A stretch of 64,000 nucleotides of DNA from Firmicutes bacterium UBA7510 (GTDB lineage Bacteria > Bacillota > Clostridia > Tissierellales > Sedimentibacteraceae). Location: NCBI GenBank assembly GCA_002479485.1, contig DLNM01000048.1:1-64000 (forward strand). The letters run 5' to 3'. The position numbers and the translations under genes were made by a program. Numbering within the stretch: the stretch's first letter is position 1; the number at the start of each line of letters is the position of its first letter. The notes under the pieces are model-generated. The model had not been told where the DNA came from. It was given only the letters and a program-made list of their open reading frames with translations, and did not search any database. Of this stretch, positions 1 to 9,350 are shown one piece after another.

Positions 1-893
1 CCAATAAATATACACATTTTATTTTCAAATACACTTTTTAATAGAAAACTATTTTTATTTATTAGACAGTTGTATAAAAAATATCCAGAGATTAGTGATA
101 TAAAAAAATATATTTGAACTGTACTATAATTATTTAAATAATTTTTAGATATACTCAATAATTGGTAAGCACTAAAAAATTCAATATTGTTAATTTTAGA
201 TAACATCACTATAACAAGTATTGTGCCTAATAATCCTATACAACCCCACCAGCTAACCTTATTTTCTATTTTGCTATTATCATTAATACAAGTAGCTATC
301 AAACCACCAAATGCATAAGCATCTATATGAAAAATTGGTAATAAAGAAGCAAGCCAAGCATTATCTTTAAGATAATAGATGCAAAAAAATCTAAAAACAA
401 CAGCTAAAACTATTTCAAAAATTAAAGTAATTTTATAATTGTTTAATTTTGAAAATTTAAATATCAAAATATTAATTATAAAAAGTTGAATTTCTATTGC
501 TAAAGTCCATGTATGTCCCATAAATGAACTTAAATCTGAATTATATCCATTAATAAACCAAAAAAAATTTTGCGAACTAGTCAAATAAAAAATAATATCA
601 TTAGGCAAACTTTTTTTTGCTAAAACATATAATAAAATTGCCCCAATCAATATAAGAATATATTCTGGATATAATCTTATTAATCTTTTTTTGGTGAGAT
701 TTATAAAATCTATATCTTTTTTATTATTTTGTAAAAGCTTTTGAGTTAACATAAAACCACTTATAACAAAAAATGTTTCAATACCAAACCAGCCAAATTC
801 AAAACCTATTACATTACAATGGAACAAAAAAATAAAAATAAAGCATATAGTTCGAATCCCTTGTATTGAGTTATTAAAATTTAAGCTTTTCAT
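1..893 (-). CDS. acyltransferase family 3 membrane protein (3' end outside window)
   Basis: The reading frame opens at an ATG at 893 and stays open to the window edge, so about 297 N-terminal residues are visible and the stop is missing. Near the start are an FHCNV segment and FFVISGFML, then a KKRLIRLYPEY block and GHTWTLAIEIQLF. These match the H-x10-G, RxxRl-P and W-x-L-x-E-x-Q signatures of OafA/YrhL-type acyltransferases, multi-pass proteins that O-acetylate surface glycans. It lies 5 bp downstream of the aminotransferase gene and is probably the last visible gene of the polysaccharide operon. Family is confident; the acyl acceptor is unknown. Confidence 0.85.
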   Translation of the reverse strand, partial: MKSLNFNNSIQGIRTICFIFIFLFHCNVIGFEFGWFGIETFFVISGFMLTQKLLQNNKKDIDFINLTKKRLIRLYPEYILILIGAILLYVLAKKSLPNDIIFYLTSSQNFFWFINGYNSDLSSFMGHTWTLAIEIQLFIINILIFKFSKLNNYKITLIFEIVLAVVFRFFCIYYLKDNAWLASLLPIFHIDAYAFGGLIATCINDNSKIENKVSWWGCIGLLGTILVIVMLSKINNIEFFSAYQLLSISKNYLNNYSTVQIYFFISLISGYFLYNCLINKNSFLLKSVFENKMCIFI

Positions 894-898
894 CAAAT

Positions 899-1984
899 TT
901 ACCATCCGCTTTTTATAGTACTTACAATTTTATCAAGCTCATCTTGATTAATCCACCATCCACATGGTATATGAACAAACTCATTGTAAAAAGCGTCTAA
1001 ATTGGATAATGTTTTGTTATAATTAAATATATTATGTCTATCATTCCTTAAATGTAATGGAGATGCTGATATATCATTATCCTCCATTTTTTTAATAAAA
1101 CTTTTTCTATCTTTTACTTTTAATGTATATAACCAATAACTTGGAATAGTATTGTTATAATATGGTATTAACGTTACTCCAGGTATATTTTTTAGTGCAT
1201 TATCAAAATAAATACCATTCTCTATATATTTAAAAGCATTATTTTGAATACAGTCTAATTGAACAAGTCCAATTGTTGCATTTACATTATTCATATGATA
1301 TTTAAAACCTGGTTCTAATATATTGTTATCTAATCTTGGAATTTTTTTATCTAATCCGAACCATCGTAATTTTTTAGCTCTATTATATTCTTTCTCATTA
1401 TTTAGACATAGCATTCCACCATCTATTGTGGTCATATGTTTTATTGCTTGAAAAGAAAAACATGTGTACCTAGAATTATTACCAATGTATATCCCTTTAT
1501 ATTTGCTAAATAATGCATGTGCTGCGTCTTCAATAACTGGTATGTCATATTTTCGTGATATTATATTTATTTTATCCATATCACAAACCATACCAGCGTA
1601 ATGTACAACCATTATTGCTTTTGTTTTTTCAGATATGTTTTTTTCTATTTCTTCTGCAGAAATAAGTCCCGTTTCATAGTCTACATCTGCAAAAACAATT
1701 TTAGCTCCTGTTAAAGCAATAGTTGTATTAGTAGGTTCAGCAGTAAGCGCAGTACTAATAACTTCATCTCCTGGTCCTACTCCTATAAGCTTTAATGAAA
1801 TATGCAATGCTGCTGTTCCTGAATTAACTGATAAACAATACTTATTACCTATTAAATCACTAAATTTATTCTCAAATTCATATACAGCTTCACCCTCTGC
1901 AACATATCCACTATATAAAATTTTTTCCAACCTTGGCATCAAGATTTCCTTATCAGGAATAAAAGGTTTTATTAATGGTATCAT
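899..1984 (-). CDS. DegT/DnrJ/EryC1/StrS-family sugar aminotransferase
   Basis: 361 residues, full length for a PLP-dependent nucleotide-sugar aminotransferase. NSGTAALHISLKLIG is the phosphate-binding stretch near residue 55, PVIEDAAHALF carries the Asp that contacts the pyridine nitrogen, and FSFQAIKHMTT carries the Schiff-base Lys. It should transfer an amino group from glutamate to a 4-keto NDP-sugar. It directly follows a soluble 4,6-dehydratase gene (2020-3027), which would supply the keto sugar. The sugar cannot be named from sequence alone; perosamine-like or other 4-amino-4,6-dideoxy sugars are possible. The ATG at 1984 has AGGAGAGG upstream. Confidence 0.85.
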   Translation of the reverse strand: MIPLIKPFIPDKEILMPRLEKILYSGYVAEGEAVYEFENKFSDLIGNKYCLSVNSGTAALHISLKLIGVGPGDEVISTALTAEPTNTTIALTGAKIVFADVDYETGLISAEEIEKNISEKTKAIMVVHYAGMVCDMDKINIISRKYDIPVIEDAAHALFSKYKGIYIGNNSRYTCFSFQAIKHMTTIDGGMLCLNNEKEYNRAKKLRWFGLDKKIPRLDNNILEPGFKYHMNNVNATIGLVQLDCIQNNAFKYIENGIYFDNALKNIPGVTLIPYYNNTIPSYWLYTLKVKDRKSFIKKMEDNDISASPLHLRNDRHNIFNYNKTLSNLDAFYNEFVHIPCGWWINQDELDKIVSTIKSGW

Positions 1985-2019
1985 AACAAATACTTCCTCT
2001 CCTATATAAGATGTACTAT

Positions 2020-3027
2020 CTATATCTTAGAAAACTCACCTTTTTCAACATGAACTTCTGCGGCTCTTATATCAGCTTCTTTTATTAAAATTTTTATTTT
2101 ATTTAAATCCTCAACTATATCATCACCTGAACCATATTCTTTAGTCCAATCTGCAAATACTCTTTTATCCCACCAAGGATGAATAATCAAGTAATTACCC
2201 TTATCTTCTGTTCTTGGTAGCTCTTCTTCAGTAATCAATATTTCATCTAATTTTTCACCAGGATACTTTCCTATAACTGTATATTCAAATGGAACATTTG
2301 CTTCTTCACATAACACTTTAGCTATATTGCAAATATAAGTACTAGGTGCTTTTTTTACAAATGTTTCTCCACCAATAGAATTTTCTGTCGCAAACATTAC
2401 CAAATCAATTGCATCATTTAAAGTTAATAAAAATCTTGTCATTTTCACATCAGTAATTGTTATCTTTTGTTTACTTTCAATTAACTTTCTAAAGTACGGA
2501 ACAACGGACCCTCTTGATAATAAAACATTACCATATCTTACTACACAAAAAACTGTTCCTTTATTATCTGTTGAATGATTTGCACTTAACATCAATCTTT
2601 CTTGAATAGCTTTTGTCATACCCATAACATTTACAGGTTTAACCGCCTTATCTGTACTAACACATATAACCTTTTGTACGCAACTCTTATGAGCAGCTCT
2701 TATGATATTTTCAACACCTAAAATATTTGTTTTAACTGCTTCATAGGGTGAAGCTTCACATACCGGAACATGTTTTAAAGCAGCTGCTTGATACACAATG
2801 TGTACACCTTCCATAACCTGTTCTACTCTACTATAATCTCTTATGTCCCCAATATAGAACTTTAATTTAGGATTATTGTTGTAATGTATTTTCATATCAT
2901 ACTGTTTTTTTTCATCTCTACTTAAAATTCTAATTTCTTTCACGTCTTTTTTTAAAAGACGATGCACAATATAGTTTCCAAATGAGCCTGTCCCACCTGT
3001 AACCAAAATTACTTTATTAGTAAACAT
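2020..3027 (-). CDS. soluble UDP-GlcNAc 4,6-dehydratase-like protein (CapE/PseB type)
   Basis: 335-residue extended SDR enzyme. TGGTGSFG at the N-terminus is the NAD(P)-binding glycine motif. STDKAVKPVNVMGMTK carries the Asp-Lys pair and the Met in place of the usual SDR Tyr that mark inverting 4,6-dehydratases (FlaA1/PseB/CapE). It should convert UDP-GlcNAc to a 4-keto-6-deoxy sugar, with or without C5 epimerisation. The length, and the IGDIRDY and YQAAALKHVP blocks, look closer to CapE/FnlA than to the membrane PglF type encoded at 9351. Its partner is probably the downstream aminotransferase. Confidence 0.82.
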   Translation of the reverse strand: MFTNKVILVTGGTGSFGNYIVHRLLKKDVKEIRILSRDEKKQYDMKIHYNNNPKLKFYIGDIRDYSRVEQVMEGVHIVYQAAALKHVPVCEASPYEAVKTNILGVENIIRAAHKSCVQKVICVSTDKAVKPVNVMGMTKAIQERLMLSANHSTDNKGTVFCVVRYGNVLLSRGSVVPYFRKLIESKQKITITDVKMTRFLLTLNDAIDLVMFATENSIGGETFVKKAPSTYICNIAKVLCEEANVPFEYTVIGKYPGEKLDEILITEEELPRTEDKGNYLIIHPWWDKRVFADWTKEYGSGDDIVEDLNKIKILIKEADIRAAEVHVEKGEFSKI

Positions 3028-3079
3028 ATAATTACCTTCCTATTTAAAATTTAAATTATATACTATAAATACATTATGC

Positions 3080-4366
3080 TTATGGTATGTTGTACTTATG
3101 GTCTTTGCACATCTTAACACACGAGTAATATACAACACTTAAATAAATTATAGAGTCAACGGAATACATCATACTACCCGTAAGACAACCCATCATATAA
3201 ACAAAAGCTAATATAAATTCTTTACTTGTCTTTTTTCTAAACAAATTAAAAATAAATACCGAAAAAATTAGTACTCCAATATATCCTGAACCAAGCGCAA
3301 TGGCAGTAAAGCTGTTATAATAAGTACCTGCTATTTTCAAATACGTATCCTCATTTCCTATTCCTATTCCAACAAACTTCTGCGCAATTTCTAATTCACT
3401 AAAAAACTTAAAACTACTTCCCAATCTTGCAGAACTACTAAACAAAAATGGTTTTATTAAAATCATTTCTACTGGACTAAAGCTAAAATCTAACACTTTA
3501 TTATTATTTAAATACTTAATATAGGTTAAAAATGAAGGTATTGAAACTACTATAACCATTATTATAATAATTAAATATAATTGAATTCTATTAACAGTTT
3601 TTTTATATTTAGAATACAAGTAATAAATCCATACAATACACGTTAAATAAATACCAGAAGTTGATGTTGATAAAATAATCCCTAGAGTAAAAATCGCAGG
3701 ATAACAGTAATTTTTTTTATTTTTTTTAAACAAACTAAATATTAAAGCTAATAAAATATAATTTGAATAATAAGATGGTTCTGCAAAAAAAGATGACGGT
3801 CTAAAATAAAAATCTCTATAATAATTAATTAATGTTACTGAATCAGCATATTTAATGGATAATGGTGTTAAAAACGTATTATTTAAAACAGATGGCAAAT
3901 AAATATCAAGTATATACCAAAATATTATTTGCACAAATAAATATAAAGTTGCTAGTAATGATATTCTTATTAACCACTTTTCTAAAATATAATAATCAAA
4001 CAAATAATAGCCAAGCACTACAATTGCCACAGACCATAAAGTTAGTCTTAAAAATCTATAAAATATATCATTTAAGGAAACCTCGTTTTTACCCAAAATC
4101 AATATAGCAATTAACGTAGTAAAAAATAATGCTATAACAAAAATTATAGGCTGAACTTTCAATACATTACCCTTAGTTCCAATCTTATTTTTTTTTATAA
4201 TTAATTTTATACAATAAAAGGGAATAAGTATAATTAATATAACTTCAGCTATAGACAAAATAGGAATAAGAGAGCGATATAATGATAGTATTGGTAAAAT
4301 AGCTAATACTATTGAATATATTTTTTTTGATATACTATTACTCGAAACATTATAATTAGCTAACAT
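3080..4366 (-). CDS. Wzy-like O-antigen/exopolysaccharide polymerase
   Basis: 428 residues, very hydrophobic, with about ten predicted membrane segments and a larger loop near the middle containing RDFYFRPSSFFAEPSYYSNY. An R-P-S/FAEP loop before a hydrophobic stretch is common in Wzy-type polymerases of Firmicute capsule loci. It should polymerise lipid-linked repeat units outside the membrane. Sequence identity in this family is low, so the call rests on topology and context. Its ATG overlaps the stop of the preceding glycosyltransferase by 7 nt without a good ribosome site, suggesting translational coupling. A second polymerase/ligase-like gene heads the same operon (11236-13086). Confidence 0.7.
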   Translation of the reverse strand: MLANYNVSSNSISKKIYSIVLAILPILSLYRSLIPILSIAEVILIILIPFYCIKLIIKKNKIGTKGNVLKVQPIIFVIALFFTTLIAILILGKNEVSLNDIFYRFLRLTLWSVAIVVLGYYLFDYYILEKWLIRISLLATLYLFVQIIFWYILDIYLPSVLNNTFLTPLSIKYADSVTLINYYRDFYFRPSSFFAEPSYYSNYILLALIFSLFKKNKKNYCYPAIFTLGIILSTSTSGIYLTCIVWIYYLYSKYKKTVNRIQLYLIIIIMVIVVSIPSFLTYIKYLNNNKVLDFSFSPVEMILIKPFLFSSSARLGSSFKFFSELEIAQKFVGIGIGNEDTYLKIAGTYYNSFTAIALGSGYIGVLIFSVFIFNLFRKKTSKEFILAFVYMMGCLTGSMMYSVDSIIYLSVVYYSCVKMCKDHKYNIP

Positions 4367-5142
4367 AAGGTTTTTTGTATACCTCTTCTCATTATTTTAT
4401 ATGTTGAAAAGATATTTTTATTTTTATATCTCATTTCTTTGTGTCTTAGTAATAATTGAAAACACAATAACTTAGCCCATCTCTTAGATAAGCATGCAAA
4501 AAAAACTCCCTTATCATAAAAAAACTTTTCATTATAACCATTGAACCACGTAGACTCCTTCTGACTTACATATCCTATTATATCTTTGCATGTAAAAACT
4601 TTAAGACCTTTTTTTATGCATTCTGCTATAAATAAACTATCTTCTCCAGAACAATATTTAGCGCCACCACCAAAGTTCAAAGAAAAAAATATATTTGCAC
4701 TTCTCACTTTTTCTGTTCTTATTGCAATTTTAACCGCCCCATAACGCAAACAATTAAACCATCTTACTTTTTTATTCTTATTAATTATATAAGTTGGTCT
4801 ATCCTTATTAGTACTTGGAACATTAAAAACAATAATATCAGCTTTAGGTCTTATTTCAAAAGCATTTAAAATTATTTTTTCATAATTTTCTACATAAGTA
4901 ACATCTTCATCAGCAAATAAACATATATCACCTGTTGCTCGCATCAATGCATTATTTCTACTCAATCCAACGCCACGCTCATTAAAAGAATAGAATTTTA
5001 TTTTATTTTCTTTATATATAAATTCATCAAAATAATATTTATCACACTGATTAATAATTATTGAATCCGTTTGAATATTCATGTTATCTAAAAGTGAATA
5101 ATCATTTTGGTTCAGTGTTGAAACCAATAACTGAAACGTCAT
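4360..5142 (-). CDS. glycosyltransferase family 2
   Basis: 260 residues from the ATG at 5142. That start is preceded by AAGGAG at a good distance, whereas an in-frame ATG at 5166 lies inside the end of the upstream gene. Visible GT-A features are the N-terminal strand TFQLLVSTLNQ, the central acidic FADEDVTY (DxD-like metal/UDP-sugar site) and the later GEDSLFIAECIKKG, typical of the catalytic ED loop. It probably adds one sugar to the lipid-linked repeat unit at the inner membrane face. Donor and acceptor are unknown. Confidence 0.8.
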   Translation of the reverse strand: MTFQLLVSTLNQNDYSLLDNMNIQTDSIIINQCDKYYFDEFIYKENKIKFYSFNERGVGLSRNNALMRATGDICLFADEDVTYVENYEKIILNAFEIRPKADIIVFNVPSTNKDRPTYIINKNKKVRWFNCLRYGAVKIAIRTEKVRSANIFFSLNFGGGAKYCSGEDSLFIAECIKKGLKVFTCKDIIGYVSQKESTWFNGYNEKFFYDKGVFFACLSKRWAKLLCFQLLLRHKEMRYKNKNIFSTYKIMRRGIQKTLC

Positions 5143-5153
5143 ATTATTACTCC

Positions 5154-6473
5154 TTATAATCTCCAATATGAGAAACCTCTTTTAATAATTTCATCTTTAT
5201 CGAATATGCTTTTTATATCTATAATTACTTTATTACTATTTACACAGTCATTAAAATAACTCCCTAAACTTTCACAATTTATATTCTTGAATTCATTATG
5301 TGCAACAGCAAAAACTAAACAGTCCATATTTTTTATATCTTTCATTTCTATTAATTCAATTCCATATTCTTGGTATGTCTCTAATCTATCTACTATAGGG
5401 TCCACAACAAAAGGTATAATGCCATATTCTTCTAATCTATTAATAATATCTATTACTTTTGAGTTCCTTATATCAGGGCAATTCTCTTTAAATGAAATAC
5501 CTAAAATAACTACTTTAGCTTGTTTAACTGTTTTATTAGCTAATACTAGCTGTTTAATTATTGCATCAGCTACATATTCACCCATTCCATCATTTATTTT
5601 TCTTCCTGATAAAATAATTTGACTATGATAACCTAACTTTTCAGCTTCATATACAAAATAATAAGGATCTACACCTATACAATGTCCTCCCACAAGACCT
5701 GGATAAAAATTTAGAGCATTCCACTTTGTGCTCATTGCATCAATAACTTCTCTAGTATCAATGCCCATACGATTAAATACCATAGCTAATTCGTTCATAA
5801 AAGCGATATTAATATCACGTTGACTGTTTTCAACTACTTTTGCAGCTTCTGCAACTTTTATAGAAGAAGCCTTATAAACTCCAACTTCAATTATCAATTC
5901 ATATATTTTTGAAATTTGCATCAAGCTTTCTTCATCTATACCAGATACAATTTTTATTATATTCTCCAATCTATGTATTTTGTCGCCAGGATTAATTCTT
6001 TCAGGTGAATATCCAATTTTAAAATCAACACCGCATTTTAGACTTGATTCTTTTTCTAGAATAGGAATACAAATATCTTCAGTAACACCAGGATATACAG
6101 TTGATTCATATACCACTATTGAACCCTTTGTGAGGTTTCGACCAACAATTTTACTTGCTGATTCTACGGGTGTAAGGTCCGGAGTTTTATCTAAATTAAT
6201 TGGAGTAGGAACTGCGACAATATGAAATCTAGCTTCTTTTAACTTAGATTCATCTGATGTAAACTCTATAGTCGTATTTCTTATAACTTCATTTCCAACT
6301 TCATTAGTCGGATCAATTCCTGATTTATATAGCTCAATTTTTTCCTTATTAAGATCAAATCCTACTACATTAACTTTTTTTGCAAAAGCTACTGCAATAG
6401 GCATACCCACATAACCAAGTCCTACAATTGCAATCTTTTCTTTTCTACATATAATATCTTGATACAAATTCAT
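5154..6473 (-). CDS. UDP-N-acetylhexosamine 6-dehydrogenase (VipA/TviB/WbpO type)
   Basis: 439 residues from the ATG at 6473, preceded by GGGAAGG; a longer frame starting at TTG 6521 would overlap the previous gene and has no ribosome site. IAIVGLGYVGMPIA is the NAD-binding motif, YESTVYPGVTED and GYSPERINPGD are family blocks, and GGHCIGVDPYY carries the catalytic Cys of nucleotide-sugar dehydrogenases. It should oxidise UDP-GlcNAc or UDP-GalNAc at C6 to the uronic acid, giving the polymer negative charge. Family is confident; GlcNAc versus GalNAc specificity is not readable. Confidence 0.9.
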   Translation of the reverse strand: MNLYQDIICRKEKIAIVGLGYVGMPIAVAFAKKVNVVGFDLNKEKIELYKSGIDPTNEVGNEVIRNTTIEFTSDESKLKEARFHIVAVPTPINLDKTPDLTPVESASKIVGRNLTKGSIVVYESTVYPGVTEDICIPILEKESSLKCGVDFKIGYSPERINPGDKIHRLENIIKIVSGIDEESLMQISKIYELIIEVGVYKASSIKVAEAAKVVENSQRDINIAFMNELAMVFNRMGIDTREVIDAMSTKWNALNFYPGLVGGHCIGVDPYYFVYEAEKLGYHSQIILSGRKINDGMGEYVADAIIKQLVLANKTVKQAKVVILGISFKENCPDIRNSKVIDIINRLEEYGIIPFVVDPIVDRLETYQEYGIELIEMKDIKNMDCLVFAVAHNEFKNINCESLGSYFNDCVNSNKVIIDIKSIFDKDEIIKRGFSYWRL

Positions 6474-6507
6474 ATATAGCGCCTTCCCTTTAATTAATTT
6501 AATATTA

Positions 6508-7497
6508 TTATTTTTTAACAATATACTTTAAACCGATTAACGACCCAAATCCATACGATATATGAAACATTGGAAATAGAGCTATAAGAATCAATAACTC
6601 TTTCAAACTAGATGTAGCCCTGAGTGAAAAAAATAGGTCTAACAACATATATAATCCTACTTCCACAAATAAAATCCATATAAAAATTAAATTAACACAA
6701 TTTAAGATTGGAAGAATAATAAGTGAAAGCATAAAAAACAATGGTATAAAATGTCTTAATGACATTGATCCTGGACATAATTTTGATGTAATAATATTCC
6801 ATTTGCCATTTTCACAACTCTGCTTTAATATATCTAACAATGTACTCCTACAATAATAAGTCAACTTAATGTCAGAGTTTAGATAAATTCTACCGCCATT
6901 TTTTCGTATTCTATAATTAAGTTCATAATCTTGGTTTCTGGTTAGTCTTTCATCATAGTTGCCCACTTTTTCAAATATTTCTCTATTATATGTTCCAAAT
7001 GGAACTGTATCTACAAAACCAGATACAGCATTTGTTCTAAAACTTGAATTACCAACACCGAATTTTGATGAAAGTATTTTTGCAAAGGCTTGGCCAATAA
7101 ATCCTTGCCCTTCTGTAATAACAAGTCCACCTACATTGTCTGCGCCTGTTTCTTTTATAGTTAATATGCATTTAGATATATAATCATCAGTATATTTACT
7201 ATGTGCATCCAAACGTATAATAAATTTTCCGACAGAACTCTTAATTCCAATATTCATTGCATATGGAACTGTTTTATTTGAATTATCTTTGAGTTTGATT
7301 AAATGAGGATATTTTTCAATGTATTTACATATTATTTTCTTAGTATTGTCATCTGATAATCCGTCAACAAATATCACTTCCACCTTTTTCAAAGGATAAT
7401 CTTGATTTAGTATAGATTTGATACAACTTTCTATATATTTTTCTTCATTTCTTACTGGAACAATTAATGACACATCTTTTGTATTATTCTCTTCCAT
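6508..7497 (-). CDS. ExoA-like glycosyltransferase family 2, membrane anchored
   Basis: 329 residues from the ATG at 7497; AGGG lies 8 nt upstream, which fits better than the GTG at 7503. The N-terminal VSLIVPVRNEEKYIESC and EVIFVDGLSDDNT are GT2 nucleotide-binding blocks, FIIRLDAHSKYTDDY contains the DxH acceptor of the DXD site, and GNYDERLTRNQDYELNYRIR is the ExoA-type catalytic loop. The last ~90 residues hold two or three membrane helices. It resembles succinoglycan ExoA. It lies between the dehydrogenase and initiating transferase genes and probably acts early in repeat-unit assembly. Confidence 0.85.
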   Translation of the reverse strand: MEENNTKDVSLIVPVRNEEKYIESCIKSILNQDYPLKKVEVIFVDGLSDDNTKKIICKYIEKYPHLIKLKDNSNKTVPYAMNIGIKSSVGKFIIRLDAHSKYTDDYISKCILTIKETGADNVGGLVITEGQGFIGQAFAKILSSKFGVGNSSFRTNAVSGFVDTVPFGTYNREIFEKVGNYDERLTRNQDYELNYRIRKNGGRIYLNSDIKLTYYCRSTLLDILKQSCENGKWNIITSKLCPGSMSLRHFIPLFFMLSLIILPILNCVNLIFIWILFVEVGLYMLLDLFFSLRATSSLKELLILIALFPMFHISYGFGSLIGLKYIVKK

Positions 7498-7528
7498 TGA
7501 CACATCCCTAAAGCTATTTTAAATTTTA

Positions 7529-8197
7529 TTATAAATTCTTTACTAATTTCATTGTAGCACAATATTGTTCTTCTGTTATCTTATTTTCTCTTAGTAAATA
7601 CTCACCAAAATCTTCAGCAGTATCCATACCCTCAGTGCTAATATCTTTTTTCATAAAAACCTTAGTAATAGTAGATACAATAATTTTCGCATCTCTAAGA
7701 AAGGTTATATTTTTTATATATTCTAAATCGAAGTTAATTTTTCTCTCCCATGTGACATTATTTCTGCCATTTACTTGTGCTAATCCTGTAAGTCCAGGTA
7801 GTACACTATGTCTTTGTCTTTGCTCAAAAGTCATAAAAACCATATCTTTAATTAATTGAGGTCTAGGACCAACTATACTCATATCACCTTTAAATATATT
7901 CCAAAGTTCTGGCAATTCATCTAAGCTAGTTGAACGAAGCCACTTTCCAAACGGTATAAGCCTTTCACTGTCAGCCAGTAATTCACCAAATTTATCTTTC
8001 TTATCTATCATAGTTCTAAATTTATACATAGTAAATATTTCTTCATTTAAACCCGGTCGTTGTTGTTTAAAAATTACTGGACTACCAAGCTTAATTCTAA
8101 CTAATATAGCCACTACTAACATAACAGGGCTTAAAATTACTAGTGCTAAAAGAGCTAGCATTAAGTCTAAAATTCGCTTTATATATTTCCTATACAT
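7529..8197 (-). CDS. initiating phosphoglycosyl transferase (PglC/EpsL type)
   Basis: 222 residues from the ATG at 8197; the longer TTG frame from 8227 overlaps the previous gene. One N-terminal membrane hairpin (LDLMLALLALVILSPVML) is followed by MYKFRTM, STSLDELPELWN, GDMSIVGPRPQL and LPGLTGLAQVNGRN, the full signature of monotopic sugar-1-phosphate transferases. It would move a phospho-sugar from UDP to undecaprenyl phosphate, the first committed step of the polymer. The neighbouring PglF- and PglE-type genes suggest a bacillosamine-like first sugar. It has no fused acetyltransferase domain. Confidence 0.92.
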   Translation of the reverse strand: MYRKYIKRILDLMLALLALVILSPVMLVVAILVRIKLGSPVIFKQQRPGLNEEIFTMYKFRTMIDKKDKFGELLADSERLIPFGKWLRSTSLDELPELWNIFKGDMSIVGPRPQLIKDMVFMTFEQRQRHSVLPGLTGLAQVNGRNNVTWERKINFDLEYIKNITFLRDAKIIVSTITKVFMKKDISTEGMDTAEDFGEYLLRENKITEEQYCATMKLVKNL

Positions 8198-8198
8198 T

Positions 8199-9329
8199 TT
8201 AATTCCATAATCCTTTAATAATATCAATTACTTTCTGTTGCTGATCATAAGTCATTTTTGTATCACTTGGTAAGCATACGCCCCTATTAAAAATATCTTC
8301 TGATATACTTAAATTATTAATGTTATGATTAAAAAATTCATGTTTTCCAAAATAAGGTTGTAAATGCATAGGTTTCCAAATTGGCCTTGATTCTATGTTT
8401 TCTTTTTCTAATGCTTCCATTATATCTAAAGGTTTCAATTTATTATTTTCTTTTAACGTGATACATGATAACCAATAATTTGGTTTGTTATGTTCACATA
8501 TTGGCATCATTTCAATATCTTTTATGTCTTCAAATCCAACTTTATATATTTCAAAAATAAGTTTTTTCTTATTAATTCTATCATTTAAAACTTTTAATTG
8601 ACCTCTACCGATGCCAGCTACAATATTACTCATACGATAGTTGTATCCAAGTTCACTATGTTGGTAGTGACGTGCAACGTCTCTTGATTGAGTAGCCCAA
8701 AATCTTACCTTTTTGATTTTTTCTTCATCATTTGAAACGAGCATGCCACCACCAGATGTAGTTATAATTTTATTTCCATTAAATGAATAAATTCCAAATT
8801 TTCCAAATGTCCCACTCTGTTTGCCTTTATATACAGTACCTAAGGATTCAGCTGCATCTTCTATAACTGGTACATTGTAGTTGTTGCATATAGATAAAAT
8901 TTCATCCATATCAGCACTTTGACCATATAAATTAACTACTATAACAGCTTTTGGTATAAATTTATCAAATGCTTTTCTAAGCGCGACAGGTGACATGTTC
9001 CAACTACCAGGCTCTGAATCAATAAATACTGGTATCGCACCCTCATATATTATTGGATTTGCACTTGCAGAAAATGTAAGGCTAGAACAAAATACTATAT
9101 CTCCTTTTTTTACACCCACTGCTTTTACAGCAAGGTGAATAGCAGCAGTACCTGAATACAATGCAGCAGCTGATTTAATACCAACTAATTCAGCCAATTC
9201 ACTTTCAAACATGTCTACATTTTTGCCAAGTGGAGCTATCCAATTTGTATCAAATGCTTCTTTTATATATTGCATCTCATATCCTTCATCACTCATGTGA
9301 GGTGAAGAAAGAAATATTTTACCTTTCAT
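8199..9329 (-). CDS. PglE/EpsN-type UDP-4-keto-sugar aminotransferase
   Basis: 376 residues, full length for DegT-family enzymes. YSGTAAIHLAVKAVGV is the phosphate-binding stretch, PVIEDAAESLGTVYKGK contains the cofactor Asp, and SFNGNKIITTSGGGM contains the PLP Lys in the EpsN/PglE arrangement. It should aminate the 4-keto product of the adjacent membrane dehydratase, giving UDP-4-amino-4,6-dideoxy-GlcNAc. It sits 21 bp downstream of that dehydratase and one base upstream of the sugar-transferase start. No acetyltransferase of the PglD/EpsM type follows. Confidence 0.87.
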   Translation of the reverse strand: MKGKIFLSSPHMSDEGYEMQYIKEAFDTNWIAPLGKNVDMFESELAELVGIKSAAALYSGTAAIHLAVKAVGVKKGDIVFCSSLTFSASANPIIYEGAIPVFIDSEPGSWNMSPVALRKAFDKFIPKAVIVVNLYGQSADMDEILSICNNYNVPVIEDAAESLGTVYKGKQSGTFGKFGIYSFNGNKIITTSGGGMLVSNDEEKIKKVRFWATQSRDVARHYQHSELGYNYRMSNIVAGIGRGQLKVLNDRINKKKLIFEIYKVGFEDIKDIEMMPICEHNKPNYWLSCITLKENNKLKPLDIMEALEKENIESRPIWKPMHLQPYFGKHEFFNHNINNLSISEDIFNRGVCLPSDTKMTYDQQQKVIDIIKGLWN

Positions 9330-9350
9330 AATATCAACTCCATTTATTGA